Counted from the stretch's first letter, positions 36,437 to 45,473 are shown. The stretch is DNA of 64,000 nucleotides from Panacibacter ginsenosidivorans (GCF_007971225.1 NZ_CP042435.1:558001-622000); one strand, 5' to 3'. Numbers and translations: made by a program. Notes: generated from the sequence alone by a model not told the origin.

Positions 36437-37352
36437 ATAAACTTAATACCTGTTCTTTTTCATCCATCCATTTTCTTCTGCCATAACCTTTAAACACATG
36501 TTTTTCGCTGTGATAAGAAGAACGCACCAGTGGCCCGCTCTCTACATAATCAAAACCAAGTTCATAACCGATCTCTCTTAATTCTGCAAATTCATCAGGA
36601 TGTACAAACCGATGAACAGGCAAATGTTTTTGTGTTGGCTGCAAATACTGGCCCAAAGTGATAACATCAACATTTACTGCAGCAAGATCTTCCATGCTTT
36701 GTATGATCTCTTCTTTTGTTTCGCCAAGGCCGAGCATCATACCTGTCTTGGTACGCATGCCGCCTTCTTTTAAAACACGCAACACTTCTATACTACGACG
36801 ATATTTAGCTTGTATGCGTACCTGTTTGCTTAAGCGCTCTACTGTTTCTATATTATGGCTCACTACTTCAGGCGCAGCATCAATAATACGTTGTATGTTT
36901 TCTGTTTGCCCTTTAAAATCGGGGATCAGTGTTTCTAATGTAGTGTCGGGATTTAATGCTTTTACAGCTTTGATGGTGTTATACCATATAATAGAACCGC
37001 CATCTTTTATTTCGTCGCGGTCAACACTTGTAATAACTGCATGCTTTACTTTCATTAAGTGAATGGCTTCTGCCACACGTTGCGGTTCATCCCAGTCAAC
37101 CGCTTCGGGTCTGCCTGTTGCAACGGCACAAAAACCACAGCTTCTTGTGCAGATATTACCAAGTATCATAAAAGTGGCCGTACCGGCGCCCCAGCATTCA
37201 CCCATGTTAGGGCAATTGCCGCTTTCGCAAATAGTGTGTAGTTTATGCGTATCTACAAGATTGCGTACATGCTTATAGCTTTCGCCAATGGGTAATTTTA
37301 CACGCAGCCAATCAGGCTTCTTTACTTTCTGCACTACTGGTAATTCCTGCAT
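36435..37352 (-). CDS. lipA: Lipoyl synthase
   Basis: A 305-residue radical SAM enzyme that inserts two sulphurs into octanoylated lipoyl domains. The auxiliary cluster Cys are in [13 protein letters not shown] and the radical SAM cluster in CTRSCGFC. The C-terminal [11 protein letters not shown] supplies the conserved Ser ligand region. The start at 37352 gives the normal length. No lipB is adjacent. Its products serve complexes that use Lpd, encoded at 16.5 kb. Confidence 0.96.
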   Translation of the reverse strand: MQELPVVQKVKKPDWLRVKLPIGESYKHVRNLVDTHKLHTICESGNCPNMGECWGAGTATFMILGNICTRSCGFCAVATGRPEAVDWDEPQRVAEAIHLMKVKHAVITSVDRDEIKDGGSIIWYNTIKAVKALNPDTTLETLIPDFKGQTENIQRIIDAAPEVVSHNIETVERLSKQVRIQAKYRRSIEVLRVLKEGGMRTKTGMMLGLGETKEEIIQSMEDLAAVNVDVITLGQYLQPTQKHLPVHRFVHPDEFAELREIGYELGFDYVESGPLVRSSYHSEKHVFKGYGRRKWMDEKEQVLSL

Positions 37353-37411
37353 ATGCCCTTTAAGGTAATTTTTTAAAATTATAATAAATATTGCTCAGTA
37401 TTGTTATAAAC

Positions 37412-37480
37412 GCTGAAGAGTGCGACGCAACGAAAGTTTCCTGCATGCACATCTGTCCGGCTCATAAAACCAACACATAC
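37412..37480 (-). repeat. Dispersed intergenic unit, A type, single
   Basis: The core (one change) is at 37412-37431. The outer end TCCGGCTCATAAAACC faces the 3' end of the minus-strand gene at 37497. Confidence 0.85.
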
Positions 37481-37496
37481 AGATTGCAAAAATAAG

Positions 37497-38369
37497 TTAC
37501 TTTCTGCTACCAAATTCAATGGCAATGTAACCGTTGAAGAAGAAGCGCTTTTCGGGACTATTAATAAGGATGGGCATTGTTTTAGTATAGAATTCTGCAT
37601 TAACGCCCACTTCAAATGCAGAAAGAAATTCATTATAACGGCCATAATCAAAGCGCATGGCAAGACGGCCAAAAGCACCGGGCACAAACTTACCTTCTCC
37701 AAAGCCTTTTGTAAAACCAGTTGCGCCGTTGATGCGGGAAGGATCAAGAAAATTTGCTTTTGCGGTAGAGTCTCCGCCAACATATTTTACATCTACATTA
37801 TTGCCATTATCATCGAGCACATTCAGGTAATAAGGTTTTAAGTACCCAAGACTGATGCCACCACCATACACTGCAGAAACAGCAACACCATTTTTATTAC
37901 CCTTACCGCCTATCAACAATTGCTGGCCAATGCCTGCTTTGAGGTAATAAAAATTATTTTGTTTACCAAATATATAGGGATTACCTACAAGAATAAATCC
38001 CCCGCCAATATCCTGGCCTGTAGAGATCTTTTCTTCTTTGGGGCTTTTACGTTCGCCCAGTTCAAGCCACCACAGGTTTGTTTTTTTGATGGTCTTATAT
38101 TTCCCATGTTCAAAGGAAGCGCCCCATCCATCAGAATTTAATTTAAAACCAATCGCCGTTTGTTTGGAATAAATAAGTGCGCCTTCTTCTTCTTCTTTTA
38201 TCAGTTTATTGATCTTATCCTTACGTTCCTGCTTTTTCTTATCACGCTCACTAACCGTACTCTTTCTCGTTGTTGTTTGTCCAAAGCTGATGGCAGTAAT
38301 CGTGCTAAGCAGTATCAAAAAATATATCTTCTTCACTATGATTATATTTGTGCTCGTAAATTTAGGCAA
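37497..38369 (-). CDS. Hypothetical outer-membrane protein
   Basis: A 290-residue protein that I cannot assign to a named family. After a hydrophobic signal (IYFLILLSTITAISFGQ) comes a strongly charged stretch (SERDKKKQERKDKINKLIKEE), then alternating beta-strand-like sequence rich in Gly, Tyr and Phe, ending in FFFNGYIAIEFGSRK, as in outer-membrane barrels. The frame can start at ATG 38369 or at GTG 38333. The latter places the start directly before the signal and leaves more room for the divergent osmC promoter, so it is the likelier true start. Confidence 0.72.
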   Translation of the reverse strand: MPKFTSTNIIIVKKIYFLILLSTITAISFGQTTTRKSTVSERDKKKQERKDKINKLIKEEEEGALIYSKQTAIGFKLNSDGWGASFEHGKYKTIKKTNLWWLELGERKSPKEEKISTGQDIGGGFILVGNPYIFGKQNNFYYLKAGIGQQLLIGGKGNKNGVAVSAVYGGGISLGYLKPYYLNVLDDNGNNVDVKYVGGDSTAKANFLDPSRINGATGFTKGFGEGKFVPGAFGRLAMRFDYGRYNEFLSAFEVGVNAEFYTKTMPILINSPEKRFFFNGYIAIEFGSRK

Positions 38370-38379
38370 ATTTAAAAAT

Positions 38380-38784
38380 ATGACTTCTCAAATAATTTAT
38401 AAAGGGGCGTTAAGAACCGAAGCTACCCATTTACAAAGTAATACGGTTATTGAAACAGATGCACCAACAGATAACCAGGGCAAGGGTGAAAGGTTCTCTC
38501 CTACTGATCTTTTGGCAACTTCTTTGGGTAACTGCATGATGACGATCATGGGTATTAAAGCAAGAGATATGAATGTTGATCTTGAAGGTACGAAGATCGA
38601 TATCAACAAAATCATGAAAGCTGAACCACGCAGGGTTGGTGGTATCAAAGTTGCGTTTCATTTTCCTGCTTCGTTACAATTAAACGATAAACAAAAGACA
38701 ATTCTTGAAAATGCTGCACGTACATGCCCTGTAGCAAAAAGTATTCATCCCGATATTGAGCAGGATATAAACTTTAACTGGTAA
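38380..38784 (+). CDS. OsmC-family peroxiredoxin-like protein
   Basis: A 134-residue protein. The start at 38380 is chosen because an upstream extension would read through the divergent neighbour and gives no OsmC-like sequence. Two Cys lie in the family positions (SLGNCMMTIMG and RTCPVAKSI), the pair that reduces organic hydroperoxides in OsmC/Ohr. The MTSQIIYKG and PTDLLATSLGNC parts match the YhfA-like branch. A repeat unit begins 5 bp after the stop. Confidence 0.9.
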   Translation: MTSQIIYKGALRTEATHLQSNTVIETDAPTDNQGKGERFSPTDLLATSLGNCMMTIMGIKARDMNVDLEGTKIDINKIMKAEPRRVGGIKVAFHFPASLQLNDKQKTILENAARTCPVAKSIHPDIEQDINFNW

Positions 38785-38788
38785 AAAA

Positions 38789-38845
38789 TTTATGAGCCCG
38801 GCTGTACAATAAGTATGGAGCTTTTCTTGCGTCGCACTCTTGTAC
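38789..38845 (+). repeat. Dispersed intergenic unit, A type, single
   Basis: The outer end TTTATGAGCCCGGCTGTA is 5-10 bp after the osmC stop. The core is at 38826-38845. It is one of the best-preserved units. Confidence 0.9.
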
Positions 38846-38944
38846 GCCAGGGGCAAGTTTGATCAGTTTGCTCGTTTACAAGTTCAGGCGTTTACATCAA
38901 CTGAGTAACAACGCGTAAACTTTCGGAACCCGTGAATATGTAAA

Positions 38945-39229
38945 CTATCTAATAAGCACATCTGCAAACTCCGGTTTCTTTGCAAACACAGATTTAGCAA
39001 AAGGGCAAAGGGGTAAAATTTTTATGTTGTGTACCCTTGCATATTCAACAGCAGTACGCACCAATTGAAAGCCGGCATTTTTGCCACGCAGTTCATCGCC
39101 CACTTCTGTATGTTCGATAATAATATTGTCTTTTGCATCTCTTCTGTAAACCATTGCTGCCTGTGGGTTTTCGGAATCACCAACATAAAACATTCCCTTT
39201 ACACCTTTTTGTTGCTGCTCAATTTGCAT
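38945..39229 (-). CDS. Small GNAT-like acetyltransferase (NATD1/YidJ type)
   Basis: A 94-residue protein with the compact GNAT-like fold. The motif IIIEHTEVGDELRGKNAGFQLVR carries the acetyl-CoA loop, and ILPLCPFAKSVFAKKPEF is the typical end. Substrates of this group are unknown. It follows the DUF5009-like gene by 3 bp, so they are co-transcribed. Confidence 0.9.
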   Translation of the reverse strand: MQIEQQQKGVKGMFYVGDSENPQAAMVYRRDAKDNIIIEHTEVGDELRGKNAGFQLVRTAVEYARVHNIKILPLCPFAKSVFAKKPEFADVLIR

Positions 39230-39232
39230 AGG

Positions 39233-40342
39233 TTATAATTTGAAGAATACTTTCTTTTTATATAAGAACCAGCACATAGTCCATTCCAGTGCAAATATGC
39301 ATAAAGATGCAAGAATATTACTCAGCATTTCAGGTGTATTAAACCAGCTGAATACATTGGTCGCAATGATCGTAATGTATTCATTGAACCACCGGCTACC
39401 AACTATCTCGAAAAATAAGTAAATAAAGATCGAATTCATACCAACGACTAAAAAGAATTGTACATATTTTTTATGATTCAGAATATCTATCCACCAATAA
39501 CAAAAAGCCAAACCAATTAAACACCAACCTAATGAAGCCAGTGTGAATGATGTTGTAGCAATACGTTTAATGATGGGTGTTATATGCAGCCAATCCAACC
39601 CAAAACCAACAACTAACACAATTATAGCCCACAAAAGCATTTGTTTTATTTTATCATTACGATTACTCATTAATAGTTTACCAACCAATGCTCCGGCTAT
39701 TGTATGTACAGCAGTGGGAATACAATTAATGGCAACCCAGCCATCATGATTGATCTTATTCATAAGAATAGTATCCATGTAATTACCAAAGTTGTGCTGG
39801 TCTGTAAATGGCTGATCAAAGCCGGGCACATTTGTAAAACGATATAATATTTCTGTCAACAATAGCAATCCTATACAGACACCGATTTGTGCTTTTGTAT
39901 TCCATTTAAAAATTAGAAATGCAACAAGTGTAGTAAACGATAATTGAGTTAATACATCCCATAACTCAAATGACAAATGACTGCCCCTTACTGCATAATC
40001 TAGTACGCCCCAAAAGAACAACCAGAAACAGCGTTTTAGTATTTTTTTAAATTGATCATTCCATGGTATGCCGCTTTCTGTTTGTTTGTGCAATGAATAA
40101 GCCATGGAAACACCAGCCATGAACATAAAGCCGGGTTGTATCAGATCCCAAAACCTCAATCCATTCCATGGATGATGAAAGAACTCCAGAAAAAACCCGT
40201 TAAGCAAATTCCCCTTTGTAGCATCAAAAAGATGCTCGTATAAACCAGTACTTTCCATGGCAAGCAATACCATAATAAAACCACGCATAAAATCAAGTGA
40301 AAGTAATCGCTGGCTTTTTATAACTGTTGTTGGCTGGGGCAT
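39233..40342 (-). CDS. DUF5009 / heparan-alpha-glucosaminide acetyltransferase-like membrane protein
   Basis: A 369-residue polytopic protein with about ten hydrophobic segments. It begins with the family's hallmark RLLSLDFMRGFIMVLLAMES and continues with FWDLIQPGFMFMAGVSMAYSL. Members of the HGSNAT/DUF5009 group transfer acetyl groups to sugars across membranes, but bacterial substrates are unknown. The start at 40342 gives the usual family N-terminus; an in-frame Met at 40441 would add 33 residues. It overlaps functionally with the 94-residue GNAT gene 3 bp downstream. Confidence 0.85.
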   Translation of the reverse strand: MPQPTTVIKSQRLLSLDFMRGFIMVLLAMESTGLYEHLFDATKGNLLNGFFLEFFHHPWNGLRFWDLIQPGFMFMAGVSMAYSLHKQTESGIPWNDQFKKILKRCFWLFFWGVLDYAVRGSHLSFELWDVLTQLSFTTLVAFLIFKWNTKAQIGVCIGLLLLTEILYRFTNVPGFDQPFTDQHNFGNYMDTILMNKINHDGWVAINCIPTAVHTIAGALVGKLLMSNRNDKIKQMLLWAIIVLVVGFGLDWLHITPIIKRIATTSFTLASLGWCLIGLAFCYWWIDILNHKKYVQFFLVVGMNSIFIYLFFEIVGSRWFNEYITIIATNVFSWFNTPEMLSNILASLCIFALEWTMCWFLYKKKVFFKL

Positions 40343-40492
40343 TTTGAAAATTTTTGAGAAGATAGGAAGAAAAGCATTCTGAGAAATAAGATTCAACACG
40401 TCAAACGTTTGCATGATTTTATCAAATGATAAATATACCAACTTAGAGATTCTCTAATATTTTGCTGTTTGTTTTGAATACGATAAAAAAAA

Positions 40493-40525
40493 TTTGTTCA
40501 ATTTCAATTTCTGTTTTTATATTCG
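40493..40525 (+). promoter_or_regulatory. Promoter of the trp leader
   Basis: TTTG (40493-40496), 21 bp, TATATTCG (40518-40525), close to the Bacteroidota consensus. The expected start of transcription is only a few bases before the leader-peptide ATG, so the leader would be almost leaderless. Confidence 0.6.
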
Positions 40526-40533
40526 CATCGCAA

Positions 40534-40596
40534 ATGAAACAACAATTATTAAATAATCATTGGTGGTGGCACACAAACTCCGGTCGGGGCTTGTAA
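40534..40596 (+). CDS. trpL: trp operon leader peptide with three tandem Trp codons
   Basis: A 20-codon frame, too short for a normal gene call, with TGG TGG TGG at codons 10-12 (sequence around them NNHWWWHTNSG). It lies between a promoter-like sequence and a terminator, 171 bp before trpE. This is the standard plan of ribosome-mediated attenuation: translation stalls at the Trp codons when charged tRNA-Trp is scarce. Confidence 0.92.
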   Translation: MKQQLLNNHWWWHTNSGRGL

Positions 40597-40660
40597 TGGC
40601 ATTGCCATCAATGAATAATAATATTCAGGAAGCCTCGATATAACATCGGAGCTTTTTGTT
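40585..40660 (+). promoter_or_regulatory. trp attenuator: terminator and competing antiterminator
   Basis: The terminator is formed by AAGCCTCGAT (40630-40639) and ATCGGAGCTT (40645-40654), then a T-rich tail. The leader segment CGGGGCTT (40585-40592, 16 nt after the last Trp codon) can pair over 8 bp with the terminator's left arm AAGCCTCG. A ribosome stalled on the Trp codons leaves it free, so the antiterminator forms. A ribosome that reaches the stop covers it, so the terminator forms. Confidence 0.85.
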
Positions 40661-40693
40661 TGTACTAATTTTTTGACGAATAAAGAACAATTC

Positions 40694-40752
40694 GTACAAG
40701 AGTGCGACGCAACTAAAGTCTAATAAATAATCAATAGCCGGGTACAAAAAAA
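40694..40752 (-). repeat. Dispersed intergenic unit, A type, between attenuator and trpE
   Basis: The core is at 40694-40713. The outer end ATAGCCGGGTACAAAAAAATT ends about 15 bp before the trpE ATG. It lies inside the transcribed leader. Confidence 0.85.
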
Positions 40753-40766
40753 TTACAACGGGCAAC

Positions 40767-42179
40767 ATGAAAAAGATTCAGATAAAAACAACTTACAAAA
40801 AAATGCTTTCGGATGTATACACGCCAGTGGGTATTTACCTACGCCTGCGTGACCGTTTCCGCGATACGGTGCTGCTCGAAAGTGCCGATAACCGAGCAGT
40901 GGAAAACAGTTTTTCTTTTATCGGCATCAACGCCATTGGTGGTATTGAGATCAGCAGCTATGATTCTATTGATTATAAAATACCTGGACAAAAACCTGAA
41001 AAACAGAGCATCAAAAATGTACAGGATATTCCTAAAACGATCTGGGAATTTATGAACCGTTTTGAAGTGGAAAAGCCTGCCGATAAATCAGTTCAGCTTG
41101 CACAGGGTTTTTATGGCTATGCAACTTATGACGCTGTTCAATTCTTTGAAACGATCAAAATAAAAAGTTATACGACGACGCCTGAAATTCCATTGATGCG
41201 CTATCGCTTATATCAATATGTAATTGTGATCAATCATTTCAAAGATGAAATGTATTTATGCGAAAATGTGATTGATGGAATAGAGAGTGATCTTGCGGCT
41301 GTTGAATCTTTGATCAAGAGTAAAGATGTCCCCACCTATCCTTTCAAAATTCAGTTTGATGAAGTGAGTAACATCAGCGATGATGGCTATAGAGAAATGG
41401 TGCAGAAAGGTATTGCCAGTTGTTTGCGTGGTGATGTTTTTCAAATTGTGTTGAGCAGAAGATACCAGCAAAAATTTATTGGTGATGAGTTTAATGTGTA
41501 CCGCGCACTGCGCAGCGTAAACCCTTCTCCGTATCTTTTTTATTTTGATTACGGTGATTATAAATTAATGGGCAGCAGTCCTGAAAGTCAGCTCATCATC
41601 AAGAACGGGAAAGCAATCGTACATCCGATTGCAGGCACTTTCAAACGTACTGGCGATGCTGAAAAAGATGAACAACTTGCAGAAGCTTTATTGAATGATG
41701 CGAAAGAAAATGCAGAGCACACGATGCTTGTTGATCTTGCACGAAATGATTTAAGCCGTTGCTGCGATAACGTTGTAGTAAATCATTATCGCCAGGTGCA
41801 TTATTACTCGCATGTAATACATCTGGTGAGTGAAGTGAGTGGCAATGTTCGTGCAAACGCAAATCCCTTTGAGTTGTTGGCGCTTACATTTCCGCAAGGT
41901 ACATTGAGCGGTGCACCAAAGTTCAAAGCCATGCAATTGATCGATGAATATGAGCCAACTGTTCGCGGCTATTATGCAGGCTGCATCGGCTTCATGGGTT
42001 TTGATGGTACCTGCAATCAAGCCATCATGATCCGCACTTTCCTCAGCAAGCAGAACACGTTGCATTATCAGGCAGGCGCAGGCATTACAGCAAAGTCTGT
42101 TCCCGAAACTGAATTGCAGGAAGTAAATAATAAACTCGGCGCTTTGAAAAAAGCAGTTGACATGGCTGAAACATTGTAA
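40767..42179 (+). CDS. trpE: Anthranilate synthase component I
   Basis: A 470-residue chorismate-binding enzyme. The N-terminal feedback site LLESADN is present (Ser binds Trp), so allosteric inhibition is expected in addition to attenuation. The catalytic core shows GDVFQIVLSRRY, PSPYLFYFDYGDYKLMGSSPE, HPIAGTFKRTGD, and PQGTLSGAPK near the C-terminus. Together with TrpG it makes anthranilate from chorismate and glutamine. It is the first structural gene after the leader and is flanked on both sides by dispersed repeat units facing it. Confidence 0.96.
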   Translation: MKKIQIKTTYKKMLSDVYTPVGIYLRLRDRFRDTVLLESADNRAVENSFSFIGINAIGGIEISSYDSIDYKIPGQKPEKQSIKNVQDIPKTIWEFMNRFEVEKPADKSVQLAQGFYGYATYDAVQFFETIKIKSYTTTPEIPLMRYRLYQYVIVINHFKDEMYLCENVIDGIESDLAAVESLIKSKDVPTYPFKIQFDEVSNISDDGYREMVQKGIASCLRGDVFQIVLSRRYQQKFIGDEFNVYRALRSVNPSPYLFYFDYGDYKLMGSSPESQLIIKNGKAIVHPIAGTFKRTGDAEKDEQLAEALLNDAKENAEHTMLVDLARNDLSRCCDNVVVNHYRQVHYYSHVIHLVSEVSGNVRANANPFELLALTFPQGTLSGAPKFKAMQLIDEYEPTVRGYYAGCIGFMGFDGTCNQAIMIRTFLSKQNTLHYQAGAGITAKSVPETELQEVNNKLGALKKAVDMAETL

Positions 42180-42262
42180 GCCCCCATCCCTTAAAGGGGA
42201 GTAAGGCAAAAAAGAAAATAAAATTACAAGCCTTCAAAGTCCCTTTAGGGATTTAGGGCTTA
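42180..42262. repeat. CCCTTTAGGG-type palindromic repeats after trpE
   Basis: Two related palindromic stretches, CCCTTAAAGGGG near 42188 and TCCCTTTAGGGATTTAGGG near 42239-42257, lie in opposite orientation. The family recurs at 52120 and 60785. Confidence 0.7.
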
Positions 42263-42315
42263 TGAACCCGGCATTGGTGCATGCATTAAACATTCGTTGC
42301 GTCGCACTCTTGTAC
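42258..42315 (+). repeat. Dispersed intergenic unit, A type, single
   Basis: The outer end CTTATGAACCCGGCATT is at about 42258 and the core at 42296-42315. It follows the CCCTTTAGGG repeats after trpE. Confidence 0.88.
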
Positions 42316-42324
42316 TGAAGAATA

Positions 42325-42362
42325 TGTTTGAACCGTGATTTAGGAGATTTAAATGATTACTA
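42325..42362 (+). repeat. GxxExxY-associated repeat remnant
   Basis: TGTTTGAACCGTGATTTAGG and the following GAGATTTAAATGATTAC resemble the left inverted repeat of the GxxExxY unit at 45426. It ends just before trpG. Confidence 0.55.
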
Positions 42363-42377
42363 AGATTAAAATAAAAA

Positions 42378-42959
42378 ATGAAAATACTTGTCTTCGATAA
42401 TTACGATTCTTTTACTTACAATTTGGTGCATCTTGTAGAAAAAATTATTCATGAGAAGGTTCATGTGCATAGGAATGATCAGATACCATTAGAAAAAGTA
42501 AAAGAGTTTGATAAAATAATTTTGTCTCCTGGTCCTGGTATTCCTGAAGAAGCAGGATTGTTATTGCCATTGATAAAAGAATACGCCAGCACCAAATCTA
42601 TACTGGGGGTATGTTTGGGGCACCAGGCAATCGGCGAAGCATTTGGCGGAACACTTACTAATTTAACAAGTGTATTTCATGGCGTGGCAACACCAATACA
42701 AGTGAAAAGTGAAAGGTCAAAAGTTGAACATGATTTGTTCGAAGGTCTACCGAAAGAATTTGAAGTAGGTCGTTATCATTCATGGGTGGTTGACAGAAAT
42801 AATTTTCCTCAAGAACTGGAAATAACCGCAGAAGATGAAACAGGTTTTATCATGGCATTGCAACATAGAACTTTTGATGTACAAGGTGTGCAGTTTCATC
42901 CGGAAAGTGTATTAACACCAAGTGGAGAAGCAATTATGAGAAATTGGCTAAAGCAATAA
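42378..42959 (+). CDS. trpG: Anthranilate synthase component II (glutamine amidotransferase)
   Basis: A 193-residue class I amidotransferase. The catalytic Cys is in LGVCLGHQAIG and the His-Glu pair in VQFHPESVLTPSG. It supplies ammonia to TrpE. It may also serve PabB, as the single amidotransferase often does. It is preceded by 198 bp with repeats after trpE, and trpD follows after 51 bp from its stop to the likely trpD start. Confidence 0.95.
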   Translation: MKILVFDNYDSFTYNLVHLVEKIIHEKVHVHRNDQIPLEKVKEFDKIILSPGPGIPEEAGLLLPLIKEYASTKSILGVCLGHQAIGEAFGGTLTNLTSVFHGVATPIQVKSERSKVEHDLFEGLPKEFEVGRYHSWVVDRNNFPQELEITAEDETGFIMALQHRTFDVQGVQFHPESVLTPSGEAIMRNWLKQ

Positions 42960-43010
42960 TATGCGAATTTGAAAATATGCAAATGTGCAAATGAAATACA
43001 ACAAGACTAT

Positions 43011-44003
43011 ATGAAAAAGATTCTACAATACTTATTCGAACACAAAACCTTGTCACGCGAACAAGCCAAAGAAATACTCACCAATATTTCCAAAAGCATG
43101 TACAGTGAACATGAAGTAACTGCTTTCATCACCGTGTTTCTCATGCGTAGTATTACCATCGAAGAGCTTCAGGGATTTCGCGATGCTCTTCTAGATCTTT
43201 GCGTACAGGTTGATCTCAATGGTTACAAAACAATGGACATTGTTGGAACAGGCGGCGATGGTAAAAATACGTTCAACATTTCAACGCTTTCCTGTTTTAT
43301 TGTTGCAGGAACAGGACAAAAAGTTGCGAAACATGGTAATTACGGTGCATCTTCTGTTAGCGGCGCAAGTAATGTAATGGAGTTGTTAGGTTATAAATTC
43401 AAAAGCGATAATGACCAATTAAAGAAAGAAATTGAAGCTGCGAATATTTGCTTCCTTCATGCACCCGTTTTTCATCCGGCGTTAAAAACGGTTGGGCCAA
43501 TAAGAAAGAATCTTGGCTTAAGAACTTTCTTCAATATGCTCGGACCAATGGTAAACCCTGCCTCACCGGCATATCAATTGGTCGGTGTATATAACTTAGA
43601 AATGGCAAGAATTTATAATTACCTGCTGCAACAAACAGGAAGAGCATTCACCATCATTCATGGACTTGATGGTTACGATGAAATATCACTCACAAACGAT
43701 ACAAAGGTCATCACCAATGAAGGAGAGAAAATCATGACACCAATTGAATTGGGAAAACGCATTGTTTCCGCAGAAGATATTTTTGGCGGTAATACAACTG
43801 AAGAAGCAGCAAAGATCTTTAAGAAAATTATTAAAGGTGAAGGATCCTGGGCGCAGAATGCAGTGGTGCTGGCCAATGCTGCAATGGCTTTGCAATGCAC
43901 AGGTGGATACAAAATATATGATGATGCGTATCATGCAGCAGTTGATAGCTTGGAAAGTGGAAAAGCATATCAATCATTACAAACATTAATCAGTTTGCAA
44001 TAA
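43011..44003 (+). CDS. trpD: Anthranilate phosphoribosyltransferase
   Basis: A 330-residue enzyme that joins anthranilate to PRPP. The PRPP loop GTGGDGKNTFNIST and the KHGNYGASSVSGASN motif are complete, as is GPMVNPASP. The start at 43011 gives the usual family beginning (MKKILQYLFEHKTLS); an earlier in-frame Met at 42969 adds 14 unrelated residues. The last base of its stop codon is the first base of the trpC start (TAATG), so the two are translationally coupled. Confidence 0.96.
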   Translation: MKKILQYLFEHKTLSREQAKEILTNISKSMYSEHEVTAFITVFLMRSITIEELQGFRDALLDLCVQVDLNGYKTMDIVGTGGDGKNTFNISTLSCFIVAGTGQKVAKHGNYGASSVSGASNVMELLGYKFKSDNDQLKKEIEAANICFLHAPVFHPALKTVGPIRKNLGLRTFFNMLGPMVNPASPAYQLVGVYNLEMARIYNYLLQQTGRAFTIIHGLDGYDEISLTNDTKVITNEGEKIMTPIELGKRIVSAEDIFGGNTTEEAAKIFKKIIKGEGSWAQNAVVLANAAMALQCTGGYKIYDDAYHAAVDSLESGKAYQSLQTLISLQ

Positions 44004-44800
44004 TGAACATACTCGATAAAATAGTTGAACATAAGAAGGAAGAGGTCGAAAGCCAGAAGTCAAAAGTTGCAATTGAAGAATTGAAAGATGCACAATTATT
44101 TTCAAGAAAGACTTTATCACTCAGGCAATTTCTTTTAGATGAAAATAAGACAGGGATTATTGCAGAGTTTAAAAGGAAATCACCATCAAAAGGAATTATC
44201 AATGTTGATGCGGGTGTTTTAAAGATCACGAATGCTTATTCAACATTTGGTGCTTCTGGTTTATCTGTATTGACTGATGAAAATTTCTTTGGCGGCAGCA
44301 AAGAAGATCTGATAAAAGCAAGAGTGAACAACACGCCTATATTACGCAAAGATTTTATGATTGATGCTTACCAGTTCTACGAAGCAAAGTCAATTGGTGC
44401 AGATGTTATTCTTTTGATCGCAGCTTGTTTAACACCAACACAGGTAAAAGAATTTGCAGCATTATCAAAAGAACTTGATCTTGAAGTATTACTCGAAATT
44501 CACAACGAAGATGAACTTGAACATATTTGTGATGATGTTGATTTTGTCGGTGTAAACAATCGCAATCTCAAAACATTTGATGTTGATATCAATACATCGT
44601 TGCAATTGTTTCCGCACATTCCAAAAGCCAAATTGGCAATTGCCGAAAGCGGTTTCAGTAATACAGATACAATTGTAACTTTGAAAGAAGCAGGTTTTAA
44701 AGGTTTTTTGATCGGCGAAAATTTTATGAAACAGCCAGACCCAACGATTGCTTTTGCTGATTTTGTAACAGAGCTAAAAGCAAAACAACATGCGCATTAA
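44003..44800 (+). CDS. trpC: Indole-3-glycerol-phosphate synthase
   Basis: A 265-residue TIM barrel. The start helix ILDKIVEHKKEEVE, the catalytic Lys in IAEFKRKSPSKG and in LRKDFMIDAYQ, the Glu in EVLLEIHNEDEL, GVNNRNLKTF and AESGF are all present. It overlaps trpD by 1 bp and trpF by 11 bp, typical of a tightly coupled operon. Confidence 0.97.
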   Translation: MNILDKIVEHKKEEVESQKSKVAIEELKDAQLFSRKTLSLRQFLLDENKTGIIAEFKRKSPSKGIINVDAGVLKITNAYSTFGASGLSVLTDENFFGGSKEDLIKARVNNTPILRKDFMIDAYQFYEAKSIGADVILLIAACLTPTQVKEFAALSKELDLEVLLEIHNEDELEHICDDVDFVGVNNRNLKTFDVDINTSLQLFPHIPKAKLAIAESGFSNTDTIVTLKEAGFKGFLIGENFMKQPDPTIAFADFVTELKAKQHAH

Positions 44801-45425
44801 GGTATGCGGAATGACCAAAGCTGAGCAGGTAAAACAACTCGATGAGTTGGGGGTAGAATTTGCCGGTTTTATTTTTTATCCAAAGTCGCCTCGCTATGTT
44901 TTTAAAAGTATGCCGGCAACAGAGATAAAAAAGATTCGTGGCAAGATCAATAAAGTGGGTGTGTTTGTAAATGCTGATCCTGATGAAGTGCTCAAGATCG
45001 TTGATGCATGTGGTTTGTACCTTGTGCAATTGCATGGTGATGAGAGCCCACGTGTTTGTGAGCGCATCGCAAATTATGTCTCAGTTATCAAAGCGTTCCG
45101 CATCAGTGACGATGACAATATTGAGTGGAAGATTCGCGAATATTACGATGCGGTTGACATGTACATGTTCGATACAGAGGGCGTGGGCTATGGAGGCACC
45201 GGAAAAAAATTTAACTGGCAATTGTTGAGAGGGCAAAATATTCGCAAGCCATTTTTTTTAAGCGGTGGTATTAGTCCGGATGACGCAGAAAATTTAAAAA
45301 CATTTCAGAATGATCCAGTTGCCAAAGATCTTTTCGCAGTTGATATTAACAGTAAGTTTGAAATAATGCCCGGCGTAAAAGATATGGATAAGGTTAAAGA
45401 ATTTGTTGACAAGTTGAAGGATTAA
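44790..45425 (+). CDS. trpF: Phosphoribosylanthranilate isomerase
   Basis: A 211-residue TIM barrel. The catalytic Cys is in IKVCGMTKAEQV and the Asp in MFDTEGVGYGGTGKKFNW; the phosphate-binding FFLSGGISPDDA is also standard. It catalyses the Amadori rearrangement before TrpC, as a separate protein rather than a TrpCF fusion. It overlaps trpC by 11 bp. The left inverted repeat of the GxxExxY unit begins at the base after its stop. Confidence 0.96.
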   Translation: MRIKVCGMTKAEQVKQLDELGVEFAGFIFYPKSPRYVFKSMPATEIKKIRGKINKVGVFVNADPDEVLKIVDACGLYLVQLHGDESPRVCERIANYVSVIKAFRISDDDNIEWKIREYYDAVDMYMFDTEGVGYGGTGKKFNWQLLRGQNIRKPFFLSGGISPDDAENLKTFQNDPVAKDLFAVDINSKFEIMPGVKDMDKVKEFVDKLKD

Positions 45426-45473
45426 TTGTCTGAACCTCGATTTGGGGAGATTTAAAGATTTGAAGATTATTAA
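45426..45473 (+). repeat. Left inverted repeat of the GxxExxY unit
   Basis: It begins TTGTCTGAACCTCGATTTGG right after the trpF stop and runs to just before the GxxExxY start. It is roughly 75-80 percent identical, by eye, to the reverse complement of 45862-45909. Confidence 0.7.

Noticed and set aside
40585-40660. T-box or TRAP control of trp
   Set aside because: No T-box AGGGTGG-like sequence or row of (G/U)AG triplets is present; a Trp-rich leader peptide explains the layout.
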